From: Silvibacterium sp.
GTDB taxonomy: Bacteria; Acidobacteriota; Terriglobia; Terriglobales; Acidobacteriaceae
Length of the DNA stretch: 38,409 nucleotides
Assembly: GCA_019234945.1 (NCBI GenBank)
Contig: JAFAKX010000201.1
Location: 1-38,409, forward strand
Direction of reading: 5' to 3'
Part shown: positions 16,576 to 25,177 of the stretch, in pieces
How the letters are laid out: each line of letters opens with the position of its first letter
Position numbering within the stretch: position 1 is the stretch's first letter
Notes under the pieces: generated by a model
Databases searched by the model: none
What the model saw: only the letters and a program-made list of their open reading frames with translations
What the model was told of the DNA's origin: nothing
Translations under genes and position numbers: made by a program

Positions 16576-17882
16576 GACTCATCAGCGTTCTCCAGGCTGA
16601 TCGGGATCGCCAGCGTCACCTTTGTTCCCCGCCCCGGGCGGCTCGTCACATCGAACATCGCAGCGCCGCCGAACAGCACATCCAGCCGCTCGCGGACATT
16701 CTTCATGCCGATGCCTGTCCCGCGCAGCACGCCGCTGCTGTGCGTGCGCCCGGGCGCAATGCCCACCCCATCGTCCTCGACCTCGATGATCATTCTGCCG
16801 CCGTCGATCCGGCTGCGGACCGTGATGGTGCCTCCGCTGATGCGCGGCTCGAGCCCATGCTTGATGCTGTTCTCCACCAGCGGCTGTAACAGCATGCTGG
16901 GAACAAACAGGTCCAGCGTTGCGGAATCGATTTCCTTGACGACCTTCAGCTTGTCGGCGCCAAACCGCACCACCTCGATGCCAAGGTAATCATCCGTGAA
17001 GCTCAGTTCATCGCGCAGCAGCACGTACGAATCATGGTCTTTGAGCATGGTGCGCAGAATATTGGCAAGCTTCACGATCAGCTCGCGGGCCTGTTCCGGC
17101 CGGAAACGCACCAGCGAGGCAATCGAGTTCAGAGTATTGAACAAGAAGTGCGGATTGATCTGCCGCTGCAGCGCATCGAGGCGCGCTTCGAGCAGCAGCC
17201 GCTTCTGCTCTTCGAGGCTGCGCTCCGTGCGGATCGCATTCCAGATCTTCAGAGGAATGCCGACAACCACCGCAGCACATGCCCACGTGGCCAGCCGCAC
17301 AGGCCAGCTATCGGTGGTCAGCGCGAACAACCGGTGTGGATAGAGGGCGTGAAGCCACTGGCGAACGATTTCCATCCCGACGATCAGCATCAGCAACAGC
17401 ACCTGCCGATCGAAGCGCGGTTTGCGGAGATTGCGGCGGATCCAGCGGTAGATGCTCAGATCCACGAATGGCGAGAACGACCAGACCTCCTCCTCCTCCA
17501 CAAACTTGCCGTAAAGCCCGGCCGTGATCGCCACCGCCATCAGGAACGGCAAAGAGAGGTACTCGTGGTGGAGCATCGACGGCAGCGACAGCATCGCCGC
17601 TCCGGCCAGAGCCGACAACGGCCCCAGCAGAATGCCCAGAATGATCGTCGTCTCAAACGCAATGTCTGCCGCGAAGAAGTTCGGCACCACTACCCGCACC
17701 CATACACCAAGCGCCAGGGGCACGCAGATGAAGGCCAGCAAAGCGAGGGTCTGCGAGGGCTTGCGGTTCTGGTTGAAAAGCAGGTTCTGGAAGGTGCGAG
17801 CGCGGGCCAGTGCGCTCGAAACCGCGGCGGCCACGCCAAGCTTCACCAGCAGGGTGATGAGGATGAGCCTCGACTCAATCAC
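16536..17882 (-). CDS. LytS/YehU-type sensor histidine kinase
   Basis: N-terminal TM segments, LQRQINPHFLFNTLNSIASLVRFRPEQARELIVKLANILR (His_kinase) and HATPase (VENSIKHGLEPR...VEDDGVGI...GTGIGMKNVRERL). GTG start. Confidence 0.95.
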   Translation of the reverse strand: MIESRLILITLLVKLGVAAAVSSALARARTFQNLLFNQNRKPSQTLALLAFICVPLALGVWVRVVVPNFFAADIAFETTIILGILLGPLSALAGAAMLSLPSMLHHEYLSLPFLMAVAITAGLYGKFVEEEEVWSFSPFVDLSIYRWIRRNLRKPRFDRQVLLLMLIVGMEIVRQWLHALYPHRLFALTTDSWPVRLATWACAAVVVGIPLKIWNAIRTERSLEEQKRLLLEARLDALQRQINPHFLFNTLNSIASLVRFRPEQARELIVKLANILRTMLKDHDSYVLLRDELSFTDDYLGIEVVRFGADKLKVVKEIDSATLDLFVPSMLLQPLVENSIKHGLEPRISGGTITVRSRIDGGRMIIEVEDDGVGIAPGRTHSSGVLRGTGIGMKNVRERLDVLFGGAAMFDVTSRPGRGTKVTLAIPISLENADESQFTAAVRSSTRS

Positions 17883-17938
17883 AGCTTTAACTCTACGCCC
17901 CTCAGGCCCTGGGAATCGATCCGGGAACCTGTCGCATC

Positions 17939-17950
17939 TATAATGCAGCC
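17939..17950 (+). promoter_or_regulatory. Candidate leaderless -10 element of ribA (TATAAT-N6-ATG)
   Basis: TATAAT at 17939-17944, GCAGCC, ATG at 17951; no Shine-Dalgarno possible in the gap. Confidence 0.5.
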
Positions 17951-18631
17951 ATGCCTCTGGAAAGTGTTCAGAAAGTTGCCGATGCGGACTTCCCTACCCG
18001 CTGGGGTCACTTTCGCATCCTCGGCTTCGAAGGAAAAGTCGTCTCGCCCGAACCCTGCAAGCCTGGCGCTATCCCGCCTCCGGCGCGCACCGAGGGCGCT
18101 GTGGCGCTGGTCATGGGCGACATTCACTCCAGTGCTCCCGTAGTCCGCATCCACTCGCAGTGCCTCACCGGCGACGTCTTCCATTCACTGCGTTGCGACT
18201 GCCGCCAGCAGCTTGAGCTGGCCCTGGGGCGCATTACTGAGGAAGGCACCGGCATCCTGATCTACGAACAGCAGGAAGGGCGCGGCATTGGCCTCATGGC
18301 CAAACTTCGCGCCTACGAGCTGCAGGACCGCGGCTTCGACACCGTTGAGGCCAATGTCGAACTCGGCTACAAACCCGACTGCCGCGAGTTCGAGCTTCCG
18401 GCAGCGATCCTGCGTCAGCTCGGCGTCGGATCGGTGCGACTCATCACCAACAATCCTGAAAAGGTCGAGGCTCTCGAAGCTGCCGGCATCATCGTGGTTG
18501 AGCGTATCTCCGCCCAGGTCGAGCCCCAGGAGACCTTCGAGCGCTACCTGAAGATCAAGCGCGAAAAGATGGGCCACATTGATGATGACAGCATCAACAA
18601 CGGCCGTATCGAAATCAAGACCGCGCCCTGA
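17951..18631 (+). CDS. ribA: GTP cyclohydrolase II
   Basis: VRIHSQCLTGDVFHSLRCDCRQQLELALGRI...IYEQQEGRGIGLMAKLRAYELQDRG...LRQLGVGSVRLITNNPEKVEALEAAGI; no DHBP synthase domain fused. Confidence 0.95.
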   Translation: MPLESVQKVADADFPTRWGHFRILGFEGKVVSPEPCKPGAIPPPARTEGAVALVMGDIHSSAPVVRIHSQCLTGDVFHSLRCDCRQQLELALGRITEEGTGILIYEQQEGRGIGLMAKLRAYELQDRGFDTVEANVELGYKPDCREFELPAAILRQLGVGSVRLITNNPEKVEALEAAGIIVVERISAQVEPQETFERYLKIKREKMGHIDDDSINNGRIEIKTAP

Positions 18632-18647
18632 TTTTCAATTCCGCTCT

Positions 18648-19592
18648 TCAGTTCCAGTTGTAGTCGTTGCCTGCGCGGAAGTTTGTAAATGACAGACTGA
18701 TGCTCTCGTCCATCGATCGCACATGATGCCACCATCCCACCGGGATGAACAGTACCTGGCCGGGCTCAAGTAACACCTTCAGCCTTGTTGCTTTCCGGAA
18801 GAGTGGAAATCTCGTGTAGTCGGGCTTCTCGCAGTCGACTGCGCTGTAAACGCCGACGCGGTTGTACACACACGGCGTCTGGAACGACGGGATGAGCATT
18901 ACCCTCTTGCGTCCATAGACCTGCGCCAGCAGGATATTCATGGAGTCGTGGTGCAGCGGCGTCACCGTTCCGCCCGGCCCGAACCAGAGGAAGATCCGCG
19001 ACTGCGCAAGCACCGGGTCGAGAATGTGCTCGAGCACGTGCACCTCATCGAGCAGCCTTTTCATCTTCCTCGACTCAAGCGAGCGGTTGTTCGCCACCAT
19101 GTAGAAGTCGTTGGTCTGGCCGGCCTGCTTTACGCGATCCACAAAGTCGCGCATGCGAGTGCGCGTTTTGTGGTGGTCCGAGTTGATCTCGTAATCGCGA
19201 TCGGCGCTGCGTCCCGCCATCACCCCGACCATTTCGCTCCCGCAGCGTGCCTTCAGGTAGTCGGGATTCCAGTTGGCCAGCGCCGGCGAGTCGCGCAGCC
19301 CGTCCTGAAACACGACCGGTCTGTTGCCGGAGTAGTAGCAGCGGAAGAATTCCTCCGCGCTCAGGTTCGACCGCCGCTCAACCCTCTTTGAGCCCTTCGT
19401 GTGTGCCCACAGCTCCGAGTAGACGCCCATTAGGGCCTCGAGCTTTCTCAGCTTCCGTGCGATCTTCGCCGAGCCATTGGTGGTCGGCGTCGCCCGGGAC
19501 ATCTCCACGCCGGCCACGCCGCCATCTGCGATTGGACTCGCCCCATTTCGAGTCATCATCGACGGACATTCTACGGCATCCCGCCGTTTCAT
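18648..19592 (-). CDS. Cupin-8/JmjC-like Fe(II)/2-oxoglutarate oxygenase family protein
   Basis: FLWFGPGGTVTPLHHDSMNILLAQVYGRKRVMLIPS...KVLLEPGQVLFIPVGWWHHVRSMDESISLSFTNF; HxD...H facial triad. Start uncertain (ATG 19592, 19559 or 19556). Confidence 0.88.
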   Translation of the reverse strand: MKRRDAVECPSMMTRNGASPIADGGVAGVEMSRATPTTNGSAKIARKLRKLEALMGVYSELWAHTKGSKRVERRSNLSAEEFFRCYYSGNRPVVFQDGLRDSPALANWNPDYLKARCGSEMVGVMAGRSADRDYEINSDHHKTRTRMRDFVDRVKQAGQTNDFYMVANNRSLESRKMKRLLDEVHVLEHILDPVLAQSRIFLWFGPGGTVTPLHHDSMNILLAQVYGRKRVMLIPSFQTPCVYNRVGVYSAVDCEKPDYTRFPLFRKATRLKVLLEPGQVLFIPVGWWHHVRSMDESISLSFTNFRAGNDYNWN

Positions 19593-19684
19593 CCTGTACG
19601 CAGACGCCAACCGCGAACGATATTATTCGTGCGCGCGACCTGCATCCTTCCCTTCTACCGTTTTCCGCCATCTATGATGAAGTG

Positions 19685-19942
19685 ATGCAGATTCTCCTTT
19701 ATACAGCGTCGTGGTGCCGCGATTGCCGCGAGGCGAAGCGCTTCCTCGAAAAACACAACCTGCCTTTCACCGAGATCGACATCGAAACCACGCCCGGTGC
19801 GGCCGCCGAGCTGGTTCGCCACGTCGGCAAGCGCGCCATCCCCCAACTCGTCATCGACGGCGAATGGGTGCAGCCCTATCGTCCAGGCCGTGGCTTCCTC
19901 TACGAAGAAATGAGCGAGCGCTTCGGCCTGGTTCGGGATTAA
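19685..19942 (+). CDS. Glutaredoxin family protein (CRDC active site)
   Basis: MQILLYTASWCRDCREAKRFLEKHNLPFTEIDIETTPGAAAELVRHVGKRAIPQLVIDGEWVQPYRPG: Grx fold, CxxC and cis-Pro (IPQLV). Confidence 0.92.
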   Translation: MQILLYTASWCRDCREAKRFLEKHNLPFTEIDIETTPGAAAELVRHVGKRAIPQLVIDGEWVQPYRPGRGFLYEEMSERFGLVRD

Positions 19943-19951
19943 GGTTCGCGA

Positions 19952-21586
19952 CTAAGACACACTTTCGACAGATTCTTCGGCCCGCGATCCCGCCGCGCCG
20001 AAAAATGGCAGCCGCCGCACCCGCTGCCGTAGCGTCTCTCTCTGCCGGGAGAGAGCCCGCGCCTCGAGCAGGTCCTCCAGTGTAAGCGCGCCCAGCGGCT
20101 TCCCTGTCTCACCATCGACCACTGCAACTTCGAACACCTTCTCGGCAGTCATGCGTTCCGCCACGGTCCGCAGCGTCTCCCCGGGATACGCGACTTGCGG
20201 CGATTCTGACCCAATCGACGCGTTAGCGTCGGCCCGCATCACCTGCGATACCGTCATCGTCTCCAGCGGATCTACCGAGTATTCGCGGCTCAGGTGATAA
20301 CCGCGCCGGCTCAGCCGCTCCGTGAGAATCGACCGCCGTTGCAGCAGTACTGTGAACGCGTGCGCCGAGACCGAAGCCATGAGCAGCGGCAGAATCAGGC
20401 TGTAGTTGTGCGTCAGCTCCATGGCCAGCACCGTTGCGGTGAGCGGGCAGCCGATGGCGCCTGACAGTACCGCCGCCATTCCCACGAGCGGCCACGCGCC
20501 TGTTTCAAGCCCCGGCAGGCCCGGCGCCAGCAGAGCGCCCAGCGCACCGCCGATCATCAGCAGCGGAGCGAGGATTCCGCCCGAGGTTCCTGAGCCCAGC
20601 GAAAATGACCAGATGATGCTCTTGACGATCAGCACGCCGAGAATCAGAGCCCAGGTACCGTTGCCTCCGATCAGCGAAGCGATCACGTCATATCCGGTTC
20701 CCAGTGCGCGCGGAAAGATCAGCCCACCGGCTCCGATCACCAGTCCGCCGAGAGCCGGCCACCACATCCAGTGGACTGGCAGGTGGTTCTCGAACAGATC
20801 TTCGCTCGCGTACACGGCGCGGCTCAGCACCAAAGCCAGCGCACCGCCCAGCACTCCCACGGCAAGCGCTGCCAGCACCGCTCTGGGCGAGACATCGCCC
20901 GCCATCGCCGGCATGGGGAACAGTGGCCCGGGCCCGAGGAAGAAACGCCGCAGCGCGGCAGCCGTCGTTGCCGCCACCGCTACCGGCACCAGAGACCGCG
21001 GTCGCCACTCGAACAGCAGCAGTTCCACCGCCAGCAGGATCGCCGCCAGCGGCGTCGAAAAGACGCCCGCCATGCCTGCCGCCGCCCCGGCAACAAGAAG
21101 CGTCGAGCGCTCCGCATCACTCAGGTGGAACATCTGCGCGAACAGCGATCCCACCGATCCCGCTGTCATGATGATCGGCCCTTCGGCACCGAACGGTCCG
21201 CCCGAGCCAATCGCAATTGCCGCCGAGAGCGGCTTGAATATGGCCACGCGCGCGTCGACCTTCGCGCCGTTGACCAGAATGGCCTCGATCGCCTCCGGCA
21301 TGCCGTGGCCACGGATCTTCTCCGAACCGAAGCGCGCCATGAGCCCGATGATCAGCCCGCCCGCGACCGGCACGAGCACAGCAAGCCAGTGAAGCTGATT
21401 CGTCGCCGGCGAGACGAACTGCCAGCCGAACCGATGGAAGTAGAACAGATTCGTGGCGAGATAGATCAGGTGCAGAAGGAAATACGCCAGAACCGCTCCA
21501 GCCAATCCCAACAAGAGCGCCAGCGCGCTCAGGATAATCATGCGCGGGTCGGCGTTGAAGTCACGCAATTGAGAACGATCGGCCAC
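19952..21586 (-). CDS. ClC-family chloride channel/antiporter with C-terminal CBS region
   Basis: RGHGMPEAIEAI, GSGGPFGAEGPIIMTAG, GSGTSGGILAPLLMIGGALG, then CBS-like MTVSQVMRADANASIGSES...VDGETGKPLGALTLEDLLEA. Confidence 0.95.
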   Translation of the reverse strand: MADRSQLRDFNADPRMIILSALALLLGLAGAVLAYFLLHLIYLATNLFYFHRFGWQFVSPATNQLHWLAVLVPVAGGLIIGLMARFGSEKIRGHGMPEAIEAILVNGAKVDARVAIFKPLSAAIAIGSGGPFGAEGPIIMTAGSVGSLFAQMFHLSDAERSTLLVAGAAAGMAGVFSTPLAAILLAVELLLFEWRPRSLVPVAVAATTAAALRRFFLGPGPLFPMPAMAGDVSPRAVLAALAVGVLGGALALVLSRAVYASEDLFENHLPVHWMWWPALGGLVIGAGGLIFPRALGTGYDVIASLIGGNGTWALILGVLIVKSIIWSFSLGSGTSGGILAPLLMIGGALGALLAPGLPGLETGAWPLVGMAAVLSGAIGCPLTATVLAMELTHNYSLILPLLMASVSAHAFTVLLQRRSILTERLSRRGYHLSREYSVDPLETMTVSQVMRADANASIGSESPQVAYPGETLRTVAERMTAEKVFEVAVVDGETGKPLGALTLEDLLEARALSRQRETLRQRVRRLPFFGAAGSRAEESVESVS

Positions 21587-21588
21587 GG

Positions 21589-22089
21589 CTATCCGGCCCT
21601 CCCCAATGCGACCTTTGACGCGGTCTTTGCGACAGGCTTCGCGCTGAGCACGCGCCGCAGCGCACGGATCAGCTCCGGCCCGGCGTGATCGAGTTCTTCA
21701 AGGTGATACGCAGCCAGCGAGCCCAGCATGCGTTCGCCCTGCGGCGTCACCCGCAGCAAAATCCGCCGGTGATCGACCGGATCGGGCACGCGCTTGAGCA
21801 GACCCTGCTCGATCGTGCGGTCGACCAGCTCGACAGCGCTGTTGTGCTTGAGCATCATGCGTGCGGCCACGTGTGCAATGGTCGGCTCCAGTTCGTCCGG
21901 AAGACCGCTAACGCACTGCAAAAGTTGGTACTGCTGCGGCCTGAGCCCGGCCTCCTCGGCGGCGGCGTTGCTGAAGTTGAGAAAACGGCGAAGCTGGAAA
22001 CGGAATTCCGCGAGGCGCTGGATGTCCTCGCGGCTCAGGCTTTTTCGGGCGCTCGGGGCGGGCGTCGCTTGCCTTTCGAGCACTGGCAT
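21589..22089 (-). CDS. MarR family transcriptional regulator
   Basis: EEAGLRPQQYQLLQCVSGLPDELEPTIAHVAARMMLKHNSAVELVDRTIEQGLLKRVPDPVDHRRILLRVTPQGERML: winged-helix MarR core. ATG at 22089 (the track's longer start overlaps DUF2007). Confidence 0.93.
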   Translation of the reverse strand: MPVLERQATPAPSARKSLSREDIQRLAEFRFQLRRFLNFSNAAAEEAGLRPQQYQLLQCVSGLPDELEPTIAHVAARMMLKHNSAVELVDRTIEQGLLKRVPDPVDHRRILLRVTPQGERMLGSLAAYHLEELDHAGPELIRALRRVLSAKPVAKTASKVALGRAG

Positions 22090-22093
22090 ATTT

Positions 22094-22125
22094 CTATCGT
22101 AACACGATACATCGTATTCCGATAG
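22094..22125. promoter_or_regulatory. 32-bp imperfect dyad, candidate MarR operator
   Basis: CTATCGTAACACGATACATCGTATTCCGATAG; 26 of 32 positions match its reverse complement; fills the gap between the DUF2007 and marR genes. Confidence 0.7.
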
Positions 22126-22135
22126 ATTCGCACAT

Positions 22136-22396
22136 CTACTTCGATTCAGGCGCCTCCGTCCCTGCATCTGCTACTGGCTCGGTTTCTAAATCTGTTCCCG
22201 GATCAGCAAGAATCGCGCGCGCGTCGGCCTCATCCTCCGACGCAACCTGCAGCTGCAGTGGTCCCAGTCCAGGCTCGAGGATGCGGGCGTTTTCTCCCGA
22301 CAGGAATGTTTCAATACCCGCCGATTGCAGGCGAAGCCGCGCCATCTCGGCTTCAAGCGGCTCGGTAAAGCTGGCGATCGTAATGACGTCTGACAT
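22136..22396 (-). CDS. DUF2007 domain protein
   Basis: MSDVITIASFTEPLEAEMARLRLQSAGIETFLSGENARILEPGLGPLQLQVASEDEADARAIL: typical DUF2007 pattern. Confidence 0.85.
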   Translation of the reverse strand: MSDVITIASFTEPLEAEMARLRLQSAGIETFLSGENARILEPGLGPLQLQVASEDEADARAILADPGTDLETEPVADAGTEAPESK

Positions 22397-22504
22397 TTTT
22401 TCCTTTCGTATAACTGGAAAATCCAGCAACAACCCTCAATAACAATCTTATAGATGCGCGAACGATAAAATAGTCAGTTCGAAAGCAACTTCGGAGGACA
22501 CGCA

Positions 22505-23803
22505 TTGATCGCACGCTACACGCGGCCGCAGATGGGCCAGATCTGGAACGACGAGAACAAATATCGCATGTGGCTTGAGGTCGAAGCCGCCGCGAGCGAA
22601 ACCCTGGCCGAGGACGGCATCGTTCCCGTCGAAGCAGCACGGGCCATCCGCGCGCGCGGCGCCATCGACGTAGCCCGCATCCAGGAGATCGAGAACGAAG
22701 TCCGCCACGATGTCATCGCCTTCACCACAGCGGTCGCTGAAAAAATCGGGCCCGAGTCGCGCTGGCTGCACTACGGACTCACCTCGACCGACGTCGTCGA
22801 CACTGCTCAGGCGCTTCAACTCAAGGCGGCATCGGCGCTCATCCGCGAAGACCTCGTGCGCCTGGTCGAAGTCCTCCGAAAGCGCGCGCTGGAGTTCAAG
22901 CACACCCCGATGATCGGTCGCACGCACGGCGTTCACGCCGAGCCGACCACCTTCGGACTCAAGCTGCTCAACTGGTATGCCGAAATGGAGCGCAACCTCG
23001 CCCGCTTCGATGCCGCCGCTGAGCAGATGCGCGTCGGCAAGCTCTCGGGCGCGGTCGGAACCTTCGGCCATCTTAAGCCGGAGCATGAGGAACGCATCTG
23101 CGCGAAGCTTGGCCTCAAGCCCGATCCCATCGCCACGCAGGTCATCCAGCGCGACCGCCACGCGCACTACATCTCCACGTTGGCGATCATCACCGCGACG
23201 CTCGACAAGATCGCGACGGAAATCCGGCATCTTCAGCGGACCGAAGTCCGCGAAGTCGAAGAATATTTCTCCGAAAAGCAGAAGGGCTCCTCCGCCATGC
23301 CGCATAAGCGGAACCCCATTACCTGCGAGCAGATCAGCGGCCTGGCCCGTGTCGTCCGCTCAAACGCCCAGGTTGCGTATGAAAATGTGCCGCTCTGGCA
23401 CGAGCGGGATATCTCGCACTCCTCCGCCGAGCGCGTCATTTTTCCCGACTCGACAATCCTGACCGACTACTTGCTCGCCCGCACAGGGAACCTGATCGAA
23501 ACGATGTTCGTCTACCCAGCGCGCATGCTGAAGAACCTTGAAAGCACCGGCGGCCTCATCTTTAGTGGGCAGTTGCTGCTCGATCTCGCCGAAGCCGGCA
23601 TGCTTCGCGAGGATGCCTACCGCCTAGTGCAGAAGCACGCCATGGACGCCTGGCAGAACGACCTCGTCTTCCGCGATCTCGTGTCGAAGGACCCTGAGAT
23701 CACCGGCAGGCTCACAGGCGAAAAGCTGGCCCACACGTTCGATCTCAATCGGCAATTGCGCAACGTCGATGCGATCTTCGCGCGCGTATTGAAGGAGGGA
23801 TGA
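22505..23803 (+). CDS. purB: Adenylosuccinate lyase
   Basis: MIARYTRPQMGQIWNDENKYRMWLEVEAAA...HYGLTSTDVVDTAQALQL...KGSSAMPHKRNPITCEQISGLARVVRS; TTG start with CGGAGGA SD. Confidence 0.97.
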   Translation: MIARYTRPQMGQIWNDENKYRMWLEVEAAASETLAEDGIVPVEAARAIRARGAIDVARIQEIENEVRHDVIAFTTAVAEKIGPESRWLHYGLTSTDVVDTAQALQLKAASALIREDLVRLVEVLRKRALEFKHTPMIGRTHGVHAEPTTFGLKLLNWYAEMERNLARFDAAAEQMRVGKLSGAVGTFGHLKPEHEERICAKLGLKPDPIATQVIQRDRHAHYISTLAIITATLDKIATEIRHLQRTEVREVEEYFSEKQKGSSAMPHKRNPITCEQISGLARVVRSNAQVAYENVPLWHERDISHSSAERVIFPDSTILTDYLLARTGNLIETMFVYPARMLKNLESTGGLIFSGQLLLDLAEAGMLREDAYRLVQKHAMDAWQNDLVFRDLVSKDPEITGRLTGEKLAHTFDLNRQLRNVDAIFARVLKEG

Positions 23804-24282
23804 TGCGTCCAAGGCTTCTGGCGGTTGCGTTTCTTTTTGTTCCGCTTGCGGCAATGGCTCAGCGGGATGTTCCGGTGCCTGCGCAATGCACTCCCTCAGT
23901 CAACCAGAAGCTCTTCGACCTGCTCGGCGCAGGCGGGCGTGGCAATGTAGATAACGTGATGGTCTGCGGGGTCACCAGGAGCCATTCCTATACACAACAC
24001 GGGGGACCCCACGGCGATCACGAAATCCTGCCTCTGCTCGTGAAGATGCCCAACGGCAGCTCGCAGCAGGTTGAAGTCGTCATCAACGATGAATTGGATG
24101 GCGTCGTGACCGCGCCCGCCGACGCCTCAGTCTTCGCATTCGGTCAGGCTTTCTTCCCCTCACACGGACGCTACGTGGCGGGCATTCACGATGTCCACTG
24201 CTCCACGCACCGCGGAGCTGACAACGGCTGGGTGGTCGTCAACGGCGTCAAGCATCCGCCGAGTTGCTCCCGCTCTTACTGA
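23800..24282 (+). CDS. Small secreted protein, DUF3465-like
   Basis: Signal peptide RLLAVAFLFVPLAAMAQ; pattern HGDHEILPLLVKMPNGSSQQVEVVINDELD...FPSHGRYVAGIHDVHCSTHRGADNGWVVVNG. Start codon overlaps the purB stop. Confidence 0.75.
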   Translation: MMRPRLLAVAFLFVPLAAMAQRDVPVPAQCTPSVNQKLFDLLGAGGRGNVDNVMVCGVTRSHSYTQHGGPHGDHEILPLLVKMPNGSSQQVEVVINDELDGVVTAPADASVFAFGQAFFPSHGRYVAGIHDVHCSTHRGADNGWVVVNGVKHPPSCSRSY

Positions 24283-24510
24283 CTCAAAACAGCAGGGCCG
24301 TCACGCAAGACAACTCAGTGACAAGCAAATGACGCCCGCATGGCATCCCCCGCGCGGCTCTCCGGTCTAATAGGCATAACACAACATGAAGCCGTAACCT
24401 CCGCAGCGTGCGTCGCAACCACGGCGCACGCTTTCTTTGCACATTCTGTTCATCGACGCCGGCGCCGCGTTCGTGTACTCTGCCTGCATCACGCAGGTCG
24501 GCGGTTTGGT

Positions 24511-25125
24511 ATGACGATCTTCACTCCGGCCAACATTGCGGCTCTCATCATAGCGTCCAGCTTTGCCGCTGGTCTGAATGTTTATGCGACCGTGCTCACG
24601 CTCGGTTTGCTGTCTCACACACACGCAGCATCTCTGCCGCCTGGCCTGGAGATGCTGGGTCAGTGGTGGGTCATCGGCCTGAGCGGCGCAATGTTCGCGC
24701 TCGAATTTGTCGCCGACAAAATTCCCGGCTTCGACATGGTCTGGAACGCGCTGCACACGTTTGTCCGACCGCCCATAGCGGCGCTGATCGCGTATCAGGC
24801 AAGCGCGCAGCTTTCCCCTGGAATGAAGCTGGCGGCGGCGCTGGCGGGCGGCGGCATCGCCCTGGTCTCGCACGGATCGAAGACCGCCGTGCGCGCCGCC
24901 GTGACGCCCAGTCCGGAGCCGGTCTCGAACATTGCGCTCAGCACGAGCGAAGACGTGCTCGCCGTCGGCCTTACGTGGCTCACGACGAAGCATCCGTGGA
25001 TTGCCGCAGCGATCGCGGCCACGCTCATCATCTGCGCCGTCTTTGCGGTGAGATGGAGCGTGAGGCTCCTGAAAAAGCTATGGACGCGGCGCTCCTCCGT
25101 CACCTCACCCGCGTCCACGCCTTGA
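24511..25125 (+). CDS. DUF4126 family membrane protein
   Basis: MTIFTPANIAALIIASSFAAGLNVYATVLTLGLLSH...EFVADKIPGFDMVWNALHTFVRPPIAALIAYQ. Confidence 0.88.
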   Translation: MTIFTPANIAALIIASSFAAGLNVYATVLTLGLLSHTHAASLPPGLEMLGQWWVIGLSGAMFALEFVADKIPGFDMVWNALHTFVRPPIAALIAYQASAQLSPGMKLAAALAGGGIALVSHGSKTAVRAAVTPSPEPVSNIALSTSEDVLAVGLTWLTTKHPWIAAAIAATLIICAVFAVRWSVRLLKKLWTRRSSVTSPASTP

Positions 25126-25177
25126 TTGCGGCCTCCCGCAAAAATGAGAAGATGGTTCTTTGCATCAGCGGTTACAA

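Noticed and set aside
17034-18143. 369-aa plus-strand ORF
   Set aside because: Antisense to the histidine kinase and then overlaps ribA in another frame; Gln/Arg/His-rich shadow composition.
20406-21392. 328-aa plus-strand ORF (and 20771..21688)
   Set aside because: Antisense to the ClC transporter; Ser/Ala/Pro-rich shadow of hydrophobic codons.
22448-23305. 285-aa minus-strand ORF
   Set aside because: Antisense to purB, which has diagnostic motifs; typical shadow ORF.
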